Shown: piece after piece, positions 23,481-34,372 of the stretch | Position numbering within the stretch: the first letter of the stretch is position 1 | Layout: every line of letters starts with the position of its first letter | Source of the DNA: Magnolia sinica | Lineage: Eukaryota; Streptophyta; Magnoliopsida; Magnoliales; Magnoliaceae | Direction: 5' to 3' | Length of the DNA stretch: 64,000 bases | NCBI RefSeq assembly: GCF_029962835.1 | Contig: NC_080582.1 | Location: 18,050,032-18,114,031, forward strand | Position numbers and translations under genes: made by a program | The notes under the pieces: generated by a model | Told to the model about the DNA's origin: nothing | The model's input: the letters and a program-made list of their open reading frames with translations, nothing else | Databases searched by the model: none

Positions 23481-26400
23481 AACTGCAATTCCTTGGGTAT
23501 CTCCTGCTGTACGGTACTTCTACGACCTTCTTCTGCTGCAACTTCTTGTCTGCTTTACATTACTTCAGATCAATGGACAAGAACTCATCACGTACAGAGG
23601 CCCCACGTTGTAGTTTTGATGGTACCAACTACTCTCTGTGGGCCATCCATTTTCAGAACTTTCTCAAGGGTCGTGGTTTGTGGGGACTAATTGATGGATC
23701 CGTTCCTCTCCCCACTTCCACAGATGCCGACAAATTAGCTGATTGGGAAATGAACAATGGAAGGATTATTACCTGGATTTTTGATTCCGTCGATCGGTCC
23801 ATTGCTGTTGGTCTTACACCTCATCGCACTGCTAAGGCAATGTGGGAACATCTCCAGACGATTTATCAACAGAGTAATGCGGCCCGGTTATACCGCCTGG
23901 AACAGGATCTCGTTAACCTTACTCAGGGTAACGACAGTATTCAATTATTTTACTCCAAAATTGTCACAATTTGGACAGAGATGGCTATGATGGATCCACC
24001 ATTTCCTCATGACTTTAAAATATTCCAATCTATGCGCGAGAGTACGCAAGTTCGTCAATTCCTTATGAAGCTACGTCCGGAATTTGAGCATTGTCGGGCT
24101 GCTCTCTTGAACCGTAGCCCTACTCCTTCACTGAATTCAGTTATTAATGATTTATTGGCTGAGGAACAACGTCTGAAAGTTCTCTCTCTTCCTTCCTCAA
24201 CTCCGGGCTCATCTGATATGGTGCTTGCTGTGTCCACCACTCCACCAACACGTGGTTCTGGTTCCTCTCCTTTGACTTGTCGCGGGTGCAACAAGGTGGG
24301 TCATGTTGTCCCTCAATGCAAAGAATGGTGCGCTTATTGTCGACGGACTGGTCATGGTATTCAGGACTGCCGTACACGTGCCAATGCATCTTCGTTCGGG
24401 CGTGGACGTGGAAGTCGTGGTCGTGGCCATGGTCGTGCTCTTTCTGCTACTGCTGCTGTAAGACCCGTATCCTAGTCCGTTCTGTTCCGTCGAATCCCGA
24501 AGGTCTTTCATCACCTTTAACTCCTGCGATGCTCCAACAAATCGTTCAGGCCCTTTCTACGGCCGGGATGTCAGGTATATCCCCATCTTCTACATGGTTC
24601 TTCGATTCGGGTGCTTCCAATCATATGACCAGTGCTGTATCCCATCTTCGTAACATTCGTCCCTACACCGGCAATCAGGCTATTTCTACTGCGGATGGCA
24701 CTAGACTACCTATTCAGTCTGTTGGATCATTGACTTTCTCTCCTTCTGCTCATCGCCAGTTCACCCTTCGTGATGTGTTTCATGTCCCTAACCTCTCCTC
24801 CAATTTAATTTCAGTTGGTCAACTCACATCCAATAACTGCTTAGTCATTTTTCTTCCCAATTGTTGTTTTGTGCAGGATCTGGCAACGGGGAAGGTGCTT
24901 GGGAGGGGTAGGCGGCATGGTCGTCTGTACGTGCTGGATTTTGATCCATCTGTCACTCCGGCTCGTTGTTTCTTTTCTCCATCTTCATCAGATATTTATT
25001 CGGCAAATAAATTGTGGAAATTGTGGCACTTTCGCCTGGGTCATCCACATTCTGATCGGTTACTTCAGTTAATTTCGTCTGGCATGTTAGGGAATATTTC
25101 TCTTAATAACAATGATTTGGATTATTCTTGTTCTTCATGTTGTCTTTCAAAAAGTAAGTGTGTTCCATTCTCCCTAAGTACTACAAAATCATCTTCTATG
25201 TTTGAACTTGTGCATACGGATGTCTGGGGACCTTCACCAATAATGTCTCTCTCTGGGTTACGATACTATGTTATATTCATTGATGATTTCACACGTTACA
25301 CTTGGATTTACTTTCTGCATTCGAAGTCACAGGTTTTTGAAAAATTCAAGTCCTTTCACTCTATGGTAAAGACTCAATTTCGGGTTCCAGTTCAAACTCT
25401 CCGTTCTGACTCAGGGGGGGAATATCTCTCAACAGATTTTCGTACATTTCTTCAAGGTCATGGGATTATTCATCGGACCACCTGTTCTGATACTCCAGAA
25501 CGGGGTGGCTGAACGAAAAAATCGTCATATTATTGAAACTGCCAATACCTGATGACAGCTATGAGTGTTCCTCGTTCTTTCTGGGCGGAAGCAATGTTAC
25601 ATTCTGTCTACTTGATTAACCGATGCCAACCAAGGTTCTGAACAGTAAATCTCCCTACTTTGCTCTCACCGGCTTACCTCCTGCATATTCCACATTTCGT
25701 ATTTTTGGTTGTATCTGTTATGTTCACCTGGCTTCACGTGAACGTCACAAACTATCTCCAAAATCAATCAAATGTATGTACTTGGGATTTGGGGAAACTC
25801 AGAAGGGTTTTCGGTGTTATGATCCGGTTTCTCGTCGTGTTCGGGTTTCACGAAATGTTGTCTTTCTTGAACACATTGCTTTTCATTCATCTCCTCCTCC
25901 TCCGCACACTCCAAACCCTCCTGGTTTAACCGCCTTTCCAGAAATTCCGGTTGCCTCAAGAACTCTCCCTCGTCCGTTGCAGGTTTACTCACGTCGACCA
26001 CGTACAGATCCACCACCTATTACTCAACCCGAATCTACTGTACCTGTTGCAGATCCCGAACCTACCTCAATACGACGTTCCGCTCGTGAACATAGAGCGC
26101 CTGATCGCTTGATATGCTCTATGTCTGCCATGAATGCTACTCTGGATACTGTTTCTATTCCAACTTCATACTCTCAGGCAGCCACTCTTGATTGTTGGAA
26201 GAAGGCTATGGGAGAATAACTTGCGGCATTGGATGATAATCATACGTGGGACATTGTCACTCAACTAGCCAACTGATTGGTAGCAGATGGATTTATTCTG
26301 TCAAGCAAGTCTGATGGATCATTGGATCGATATAAGGCTCGGCTTGTCGCTCAAGGATACAAACAGGAATACGGAATTGATTATGATGAGACTTTTGCTC

Positions 26401-27677
26401 CCGTGGCCAAGATGAAAACTGTTCGTACTCTTCTGGCTATATCTTCTGTTCGCTCATGGCCACTCGCTCAGATGGATGTGAAAAATGCATTTCTTCATGA
26501 AGACCTCCAAGAAACCGTATATTTAAAACATCCCCGTGGCTCTTTAATCCCTGACAATAAGGTATGTCACCTAAAGAAAGCCCTGTACAACCTCAAACAG
26601 GCACCTCGGGCATGGTTCCAACGCTTTTACGATGTTGTTACAGGTGCTGACTTTACTCAAAGTGGTCATGACCCATCCTTATTTTTGCGCACTACTGCTC
26701 ATGGAATTGTCATTGTTCTGGTCTATGTTGATGACCTCCTTCTGACTGGTAGCGATGCTACTGGCATTTTGACTTTAAAGGAAGTTCTGCAATCATCTTT
26801 AAAGATGAAAGACCTCAGCCATCTAACATACTTTCTTGGACTTAAATTTTCACGTTCCAACTGTGGATCCTGGTCAGCCAGCGTAAATATACAAAGGATC
26901 TTCTCGCCTTGGCATCATTGAAGGATCAGAAGACAGTTCAGACTCCCTTAGAACTTAACGTTCACTATGGCCGTGACAATGGTGATCTATTTGCACAACC
27001 CGACTCATACCGCCGTTTAGTTGGGAGTCTGGTTTACTTAACTATGACTCGCCCTGATATTGCCTACGCTGTCCAAGTCGTCAGTCAGTTTGTTTCTGCC
27101 CCTCGGACTCTTCATATGACGGCAGTGTTGCGCATCCTACGGTACCTTCGTGGAACTCTAGATCGATCTCTGTTCTTCTCCTCCACGGCAACTCTGGAAC
27201 TTCGTGCTTATTCGGATGCTGATTGGGCTGGATGCGCTCTCACACGAAGATCTACCACGGGCTGACATTTTCTTGGAACTTCTCTCATCTCTTGGAAGTG
27301 TAAGAAGCGAGCCACGTTTCCAAATCGAGTACAGGCGAGTATCGGGCGATGTCAGCTGCGTGTAGTGAGCTCGTCTGGTTACGTGGACTTCTTTCAGACT
27401 TGGGCATTCGTCTACAGAATCCTACTCCACTCCATGTCGATAATCTCAGTGCAATTCAGATTGCCTCTAACCCGGTTTTTCATGAACGGACGAAGCATAT
27501 AGAAGTTGACTGTCATTTTATCCGCGAGAAATTTCAGTCTGGGCTCATTTCTCTTCCACATGTGGTATCCCATGATCAGATTGCTGACATTCTCACCAAG
27601 TCCCTCACATCTGCACGTCACTCTTTTCTTGTTGGCAAACTATTACTTGTCGATGACCAGCATTAGTTTGAGGGGGA

Positions 27678-27788
27678 TGTTAGACAGCTCACATACTACC
27701 TTGTATATCTTCCTACCTTGTATAGATGATTGTAATATCTTTCCTTTCCTGTTATAGATGAGTGTAATATCTATATATTCAACCTCAT
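27678..27788 (+). repeat. 3' LTR of the Copia element (about 110 bp matched)
   Basis: Matches the first part of the 5' LTR with about two differences and is preceded by the polypurine tract. It meets the second copy of the 41-bp flanking repeat. Confidence 0.88.
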
Positions 27789-27829
27789 TTGATAGTAGCA
27801 TTCATGCAAACATCTATATACTGAGATGA
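27789..27829. repeat. 41-bp direct repeat, right copy flanking the Copia element
   Basis: Identical to 22709-22749. Past this copy the sequence continues as ordinary flanking DNA. Confidence 0.95.
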
Positions 27830-28379
27830 TTATGGCATGATTTTGGATCTTTCTTTTTGTAAGTCTACCCCATTACTAATTGTTTTTTATTAGACAATAT
27901 GAATGTTCTTGTCAATTTTCCTTTTATTTTTTGTTTCTTTTTTCGAGTTATTTATTAAAAAATAAATAAATTATGTACCGAGTGTTCCTGTGCCTGGATT
28001 TTAGGAGTTCCCCATGTTGGATGTTTCAAGACACTTTGACACTTGGAACACGTGTCATGTCCAGGTAACACTGCATACTTGTGCCAAATGTAAAGTGTTT
28101 GTGTGCATGCATACAGGTTGATATATTCTGCTAGCATCAAGTAACTCTGACCATTGGATTGAAGAACTTTTTTCCCCTGCTGAAGATCTGTACCATTTTT
28201 GACAGATATAACAATGATGCTGATGTTCCTGTTTTATTGCAAAGTGGCAATGAAGGTTTACTTTGTTTCTTTTGCTCTCATATGTTTTTGCTTGGATATC
28301 CATGTGCTTGTACATGTGTCGAACAAGTCTATCTTAGACTTCATTTGGTAACTTTGTTTTCTTTGACATTTAAATGCAG
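27830..28379. other. No gene recognised; leads into an exon-like fragment
   Basis: T-rich, intron-like sequence ending in a pyrimidine-rich stretch and 'atgcag' at 28374-28379, a plausible splice acceptor. Confidence 0.4.
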
Positions 28380-28648
28380 AGAAAGAACCTTCTAGAGCTG
28401 TTAACACTAAAATTGGGAGCGAGGGGCATGCCAGTGGTGACCCATCTTACCAGGTGATGCTCGAAAGCTATGTTCTTCAGCTTCTTTGTGTGCAAAAGGT
28501 ACTGAAGGAAGCATCAGAACCTAATAATGTGAAGAAGGTATGATGCTTACTAATGGTGAGTTCTTCTTTGCAGATGCTTTCAGACAACCAAACAAGCTGT
28601 AGTTGTTCATCAGCCAAGCAAAAGTCATACCTAAATCTTGCGTTGTGA
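28380..28648 (+). pseudogene. Exon-like host gene fragment of unknown identity
   Basis: After a good acceptor the frame reads EKEPSRAVNTKIGSEGHASG, then DPSYQVMLESYVLQLLCVQK, then VLKEASEPNNVKK, ending at a donor-like 'aag|gtatga' (28537/28538). Only 36 bp later 'ttcttctttgcag' (28561-28573) precedes a second piece, MLSDNQTSCSCSSAKQKSYLNLAL and stop (28646-28648), in the same frame. A 36-bp intron is shorter than plant introns normally are, so this is probably a decayed gene end or captured fragment. I do not recognise the protein. The amphipathic 'ESYVLQLLCVQKVLKEA' resembles a real helix rather than noise. Confidence 0.35.
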
Positions 28649-28856
28649 CTTTGTATTATTTGTGGAACCTAATGTTGTGTAATAGTTTGATTGAGTTTGT
28701 TTTGAAAACTTTAAATAGTAAACATGTGAGATTGATTGTTTGATTGAGTTGTTAACTATTTTGTTGGTATTATGGCTTTCATGATTGATTGTTTCATGAG
28801 TGGATTGAATGAATGGATTAGTAGTTTAAATAAATATTTAAAAAAATTAAATATTT

Positions 28857-29293
28857 TTTAGCCTCAATTTGTAACCAAGGCTTGGATTTAGCCTCGGTTG
28901 TTGAGAACTAAGGCTGAAATTCCCGTGGCTAAAGGCTTTAGCCTCGGTTGTTGAGAACCGAGGTTAAAAATAGATTTAGCTTCAATTGGAGGCAACCGAG
29001 GCTAAAATTTAGATTTAGTCTCAATTGGAAACAAGTGAGGCTAAATCAAAATTTAGCCTCATTTTGAGAAAATTGAAGCTAAAAAGGTTTTTTTAGCCTC
29101 ACTTGAAGAACAGAGGCTATAGAAGTCATTTTAGCCTCGGTTGCTAAAACTGAGGCTAAAGCCTTTAGCCACGGAGGTTTCAACCTCGGTTTGGATAACT
29201 GAGGCAAAACTGAGGCTAAAGGCTTTAGCCTCGATTTTAGACCCTTTTAGCCTCAATTTTGAACCGAGGCTAAAGCCCCCTTTTCTTGTAGTG
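28857..29293 (-). mobile_element. One end of a CACTA (En/Spm) transposon with subterminal repeats
   Basis: Read on the minus strand the sequence starts at 29293 with CACTACAAGAAAAGGGGG, the classic CACTA terminus. Inward, 'tttagcctcggtt' and its complement 'aaccgaggctaaa' alternate about ten times down to 28857, as in CACTA subterminal repeats. The opposite terminus is not found in the window. The end has jumped into a Gypsy integrase relic, which continues at 29294. Confidence 0.8.
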
Positions 29294-30117
29294 TGGTGAG
29301 ATGGATAGTGCTTGAGATGACATAGGGTCCTTCCCAGTTGGGTCCCAGTGTGCCCGCACCAACTTCCTTGGTGTTGAGGAACATTTTTCAGAGAACCATG
29401 TCCCCGACTCGAAATCGCCTGACCTTGACTTGGGCATTATAAAACCGAGTTACTTGTTGCTGTCGAGCCATAGTTCATAATCGAGATCTTTCTCTCTGTT
29501 CGTCCACAAGGTCAAGTCCGAGGGCCAAGAGTTCTCCATTATCCTCTTCGTTGAACGAACTGATTCGGGCTAAGGGTAGCCCGATCTTGACCGGGGTAAC
29601 GACTTTCGAGCCATAAGCGAGGGAGAAAGGGGTTTCTCCTGTAGTGGTTCGAACCATGGTTCGGTAGGCCCACAATATCTTTGGGAGTTCTTCAGCCCAT
29701 GCTCCTTTGGCTCGGTCAAGCTTAGTCCGGAGATACCGTTTGATGATCTTATTGACCGCCTCAACTTGTCTGTTCGTCTGAGGATGATGGGGTGATGCGT
29801 ATACATTTCTGATTTCGAGATTATTGCATATCTCACGAAATCTACTATTGTTGAACTGCTTCCCATTGTCGGTAACAATGGTCCGGGGTATCTCGAACCG
29901 GCAGACAATGTTCTTCCATACAAAGTCTGTGATCTTCTGCTCGGTTATTTTTACCAGTGGCTCAGCCTCGGCCGACTTTATGAAGTAGTCCACTGCTACG
30001 ACAGAGAATTTGATGTCCTTTTGCTATGGGTAGTGGTTCGATAATATCGATTCCCCACTGCGTGAAGGACCAAGGACCGGTCATTGGAGTCAGCTCCTCC
30101 GGGGGTTGCCTAGGAAT
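29294..30117 (-). mobile_element. Ty3/Gypsy integrase fragment (fossil, broken)
   Basis: On the minus strand the deduced protein shows integrase features (IVTDNGKQFN, YASPHHPQTNRQVEAVNK, WAEELPKILWAYRTM) and a following C-terminal part (VRRFRVGDMVL). This is the style of plant Tat-type Gypsy elements. Only the integrase region remains, with very few breaks. It ends at the CACTA terminus on the left and at the duplicated hAT-MITE segment on the right, so no gag, RT or LTR of this copy can be assigned with certainty. Confidence 0.85.
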
Positions 30118-30378
30118 GGCTTTGATTTGGTTCTATGTTGCTAACAGTCCAGTTCCGGTTCTGAATATCCTAGAACCGTTAGGAACGGTTCGGTTCCGAT
30201 TTCACCCTAAAACTAAACTAAACCTACCCGTGTGCACCCCTACAATTTTGCACACCTACAATTTTACAAATGAAAGTCGACCTATTGCAATCCCACCAAA
30301 CAAGAACCATAAAAATACTGCCTCTTGAGGCCCATCAAACATTTACAAAATAATAATAATAATAATAATAATAATAAT
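30118..30378. repeat. Copy of 16363-16600 (hAT MITE end, flank, AAT microsatellite)
   Basis: Nearly identical to the left segment, including the target-site flank of the MITE, so it arose by duplication of the locus and not by transposition of the MITE. The AAT run at 30347-30378 leads directly into a Gypsy-type LTR. Confidence 0.8.
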
Positions 30379-31167
30379 TGTTGAGGTAAAAATCTGGTCC
30401 ACCCCCTTTAGACCTTCGAGTACCTACACAGGAAAAAGATAAAGGAAACCTTGGCTAAGGCAAGGGACCCTCCGATGCCAAAGTTAGGCTAGGAATCGGG
30501 TCTTATAGTATTGAGGGTGTTTGAGAGAGAGTTTTTGCGTACCTTTCACTCTTGAAGTGTCTCTTATTTATAGGAGAGGGAGGATCCCGTCGTATGGGGA
30601 TTCTCTCCCCGATTTCTAGGAGATTTGATTTAGCCGTAATCTATTTACGGATTCTGCCCGATTCCGAGATCTTCGGGATCGAGAATCCTTTCCCATGATT
30701 TTTGGAATGGTATTTAAACTTACATCGTTTCTTCCTTACTCGGCTTGGTCTTGACCGACTCAAGCAATGCATGAGTCTCGGTACTGCTACAAGGATAAAG
30801 CTTTTTGCTTCCTGTCGGACGAAACAGGATCGGCTTATGGCCATCATTCTTCCTTAATCTGATAACTGACACTTAATCGACCTTGTATGAGTCGGTTTTA
30901 TGGTCGGTCAGGTTGCTTTTAGCTTTAGGGCATCAATAGGCCCTTTTAGACATTGCTACCTCGTTAACCGAGCCAACTTCATATGTGTCTTACTTTACCT
31001 ATAGCTCCTGACTCTTAAGGTCTCGATCGGGATTCATTTCCTACAATCCGAGCCAAGTCTCTCCTCTAAGCTTTGTCTCGTACGTTACTTCGGACTCTCA
31101 GGGCAAAGGGCAATAGAGTTGGTCCATTCTATAACCGAGTCTTCGGACTTGTGTAAATATAACAACA
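30379..31167 (+). mobile_element. Solo Gypsy-type LTR (fossil)
   Basis: 789 bp starting TGTTGAGGTAAAAA and ending ATAACAACA, homologous to 16743-17421. It sits in an AAT microsatellite, with the sequence on both sides continuing as in the empty left copy. No internal region is attached. The target duplication cannot be read because the site is a microsatellite. Confidence 0.7.
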
Positions 31168-31316
31168 AAATAATAATAACAATAATAGTAATAATAATAA
31201 TAATAATCTGATGGAGAAAACCGGAAAAAAGAGAGAATTGATGTAGAGCGGGTCGGAGACACTTTCATGTCCACGATGGACTAGAGAAGGCCCGATCAGA
31301 GGCAAAAGTCATCAAG
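31168..31316. repeat. Copy of 16596-16742 (microsatellite plus start of an LTR-like unit)
   Basis: About 145 bp identical by eye to the left copy, including imperfect microsatellite units such as 'aac' and 'agt'. It runs on into the tandem LTR-like units. Confidence 0.85.
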
Positions 31317-32440
31317 ACCGTCAGAACCTTAAAACAGACATACTTTGTAAACCGGAATGAGTTACTCAGCATACCATATGTGATTTTGGGATAGGATGAG
31401 CTACTTTAGCCAACCAATCTAGCTATGCTGGGTTTCCCATGCCAAATTTGTGAGATTCTATCAAATCAATAATTGAATTCCATGTTTATTTCCGTTTTTA
31501 CTATTTTTAGTAAGTTTTGATTTGATTGTAACCTTTCATCCGTTGGGCTTTAGGAGTTGTGTCCAACGTAAAAAGTGTTTAGAAAAATTAGGATAATAAT
31601 GTGGTTAAGCCACACAGGATATTCCTATTTAAAGGGTTGTAAACTCGTTTATTTCATCAATCAATTAATTTACGAATTTTCATAAATGCTATTTATATTT
31701 TCTTGCTTTTTCCTTGTAGATTCGAGGCATCTCTGTAAGTAGTCCAGATAAGCAACGTGGATTTGGAGTAGTTATCCTTGAGGAAGACGGTGATCGACCT
31801 CATCACATTCATCCTAGCATCCCTACATTAATTGAACTGATGTAGAGCAAGTCACGAACACTTTCATGTCCACGATGGACCAAAGAATTCCCATTCGAAG
31901 GCGGAAGTCATCAAGAGCGCCGTAATCTTAAAACAGGTATATCTTGCAAACTGGAATGAGTTACTCATCGTACCATATATGATTTTGGGGTAGGAAAAGC
32001 TACTTTAGCCAACCAACCTGACTATGCTGGGTTTTCCATGCCAAATTTGTGAGATTCCATTAGATTGATAGTCAAATTCTATGTTTATTTCCGTTTTTAC
32101 TCTTTTTAGTAAATTTTGGTTTGATGGTAACTTTTCATGTTGGGCTTTAGGAGTTATAAATTTACTATTCATAGTAAGTTATGAATTTTAGGGAGTTTTA
32201 ATTGTAGTTTAATTCTGAAACTTCTTATAAAGCTTGGTATCCCTATTTAAAGGGTTGTACACTTGTTTATTTCATTAATTAATCAATTTACGAATTTTTG
32301 TGAATACTATTTCTAATTTCTTACTTTCGCCTAGTGGATTTGAGAAGTCGCTACGAGGAGTCTAGAGAAGCTTCATAAATTCGAAGTACTTATCTTTGAG
32401 GAAGACAGTAATCGACCTCATCATGTTCATCCCTACGTTA
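31239..32440 (+). repeat. Two tandem ~600-bp LTR-like units (fossil)
   Basis: Units 31239-31830 and 31838-32440 both begin TGATGTAGAGC, contain 'acactttcatgtccacgatgga', a TATA-like 'ctatttaaagggttgta', and end 'cctcatca.gttcatccctac.tta'. They are clearly diverged from each other and separated by about 7 bp. A third member lies inverted at 41517-42031 and the first ~75 bp of another at 16668-16742. The promoter-like layout suggests an LTR of an unidentified element, but no internal region or primer site is seen. Confidence 0.65.
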
Positions 32441-34025
32441 AGAATCAAGAGATTTGCTGGCTGCATATATATATCCAAGCTGTGTTAGGAATGGCTCAGG
32501 TTGTTTGTTACCAGGCCTAGCAATCAGGCCAGTCAATTCATCAGTCTAGCTGCGCATGTGGAGATGCAACTTGGGCAGGTTTGTCCGATTGAGAGGGTCA
32601 ACCTGAGCCTGATTGAACATCGAGAGGACCCAACCCAAATTCCAAACCTGTGGTGCAGTGCCCAACTGGAATTCCTCTGTAATCAACCTTAAACTGACCC
32701 AACCCAGCCTAACCCAACCTTAATTTACTAAACTCAAACCAACCCAATTTCAAATCAGTTTGGAGTTTTCCAATCCTAAGCTAAGCCAAGGAACCTGACC
32801 GACCCAAGCTTGGGTCGGTTGGGTCAGTCAGGTTCTGGTTGACCTGAAGCCATGCTGCAGCCTAATGTGGTTGCAATGGACTGTAATGGACAGCTTACAC
32901 ACCTTGGATTAGGAGGCTTGAGCCGGATTTATGGGCCATGCTTCTTTTTTTTTTTTCTAAATTAGGCCAAGAAGGTATGCATCACAGCCCACAGATGTAT
33001 GAAAACAATGGATGTTCTACAAATATTTGACTAGCTCATAGTCCACCCATATTATCTAACTTGTAAATGATTAAAAAGAAAAAGGAAAAAGTCAACTATC
33101 AAAGTTTAATAGCAAAAGTCAACTGGTCAAGAAAATCAGCTCAGTTTGAATTTTGGGCCACGCACCAACTAAATCGTCGCCCGCAAGAAACTGGCATTCA
33201 TACGTGCCACGTACACCGCTTGCTGGTACCTTCCTGATCCAAAAGGTGTGGTCCTGCACTATTTGCATTTTCAGCGCATGCCCTACCATTTAGATTTTCT
33301 TTGGTGAGGACCACGATTCAGTTATCTAAACATTGATAAAATGGGCCAACATTGCATGTCCCATTTATAAAAAAATCTCCTGGATTTGGTGATCCTATCT
33401 ACAGATGTCACTAAACCGTCTATTAGTTGGCCACTTCTTGCATGGTTGGGATTGTTCTGTTTGGAAAATGTTTGGTGCATGGACCACCTACAGTGGTGAT
33501 ATAATATTTAGTGGTTTGGATCATTGAACCTTCAATCTGGGACCCATCTAGACAAAAAAGGAAAACTTATAAGGTAATCATTCAGAGCATTTTATAATAC
33601 TTCATTAAATATTACCAGTGCACAATGAATTTTTTTTCTCAGGCACATCATAGACGGGGATATCTTAACCACCTAATTAATGGCACCACCATAAATATCA
33701 TCATTTAAAAAATAGTGGTGACCCATCTTCCTCCCATGTACACGCTGGTGAACCCATCTAGGTTTTAGATGGTCCAGTCAAGAGGCGGTGACATGAAATA
33801 TAAGAAACAAAATATTAAAAATAAATAAATAATAGAAGTGACTTAAAATATAAGAAACAACATAATTTTTTTTAAAAAAAAAAAAAAGAAGAAAAAAAAA
33901 GAAAAAGAGAAAGAGATACTCCAATGCTATGAGCACTATAAGTAATGGTGCACCTAATTTCATCAGTTCACTTGGACAGTCTAATCAATTGATTTAAACT
34001 GCCTATTAGGTGTATGAACACCCAA
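32441..34025. other. No gene recognised
   Basis: This region contains 'gggttgggtcagg/cctgacc' type complementary motifs between 32480 and 32860 that may be an old hAT-like MITE, T- and A-rich runs around 33800-33915, and no coding signal. Confidence 0.45.
32798..32819. repeat. Perfect 22-bp palindrome
   Basis: Two 11-bp arms (accgacccaag and its complement) meet with no loop around a HindIII-like centre. It probably belongs to the repeat-rich, MITE-like patch around it. Confidence 0.9.
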
Positions 34026-34192
34026 ATCCATAGCTCAGGTGGTAGGCTGAGTGAAAGATACCTCATTTCATTTCAGAGGTCTTGGTATCGATTACCAGTA
34101 GGGGTGGCTAACAGTTAAGTGTGAACTGACAGTGGGTGTACTAACGAGCTAACAAAAAAAAAAAAACAAAAAAAAAAAACAAAAAAAAAAGG
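34026..34192 (+). mobile_element. tRNA-derived SINE with A-rich tail
   Basis: An A-box-like 'tagctcaggtggtaggctg' starts at 34031, and a B-box-like 'ggtatcgattacc' lies at 34084-34096, about 35 bp further on. The unit continues to 34150 and ends in an A-rich tail with interspersed C (34151-34192). Length and layout fit plant SINEs. Target-site duplications are not clear. It lies about 180 bp upstream of the second CNL start. Confidence 0.65.
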
Positions 34193-34372
34193 CCTAAAAC
34201 AAATGTCAAGAAAAGATATCATACAAATGAGCTAACCTAACGGAAAAAGGGTACAATACAATAATAGGATGGTTAGCAAATGCGGCCCACGAAGTAGTTG
34301 GCCTCTGCAAATAGAGAGACAAGAAGGGTTTTATGTGAAATTCTTTCCTGTGAGAGAAAAGAGTGAGGAAAG

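Larger units (their letters stand above)
22754..27788 (+). mobile_element. Ty1/Copia LTR retrotransposon (fossil, broken)
   Basis: The left LTR is 22754-22914 (TGTTAGACAG...TTCA). A methionine-tRNA primer site 'tggtatcagagc' follows at 22915. The right LTR is 27678-27788, preceded by the purine tract 'gtttgaggggga'. Between them lie a repetitive leader (to ~23570), gag with two CCHC knuckles (~23570-24470), protease (FDSGASNHM, ~24600), integrase (~25000-25500), reverse transcriptase (~26280-26900; YVDDLLL) and RNase H (~27000-27650). The coding part has about five to seven interruptions, so it cannot work. The two LTRs differ at about 2 of 110 shared bases, so it is fairly young. The flanks carry a 41-bp duplication instead of 5 bp. 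Confidence 0.93.

Noticed and set aside
28857-29293. CRISPR-like or satellite array of 'tagcctcggtt' repeats
   Set aside because: The repeats alternate in orientation and end in CACTACAAGAAAA, which fits CACTA subterminal repeats in a plant genome.
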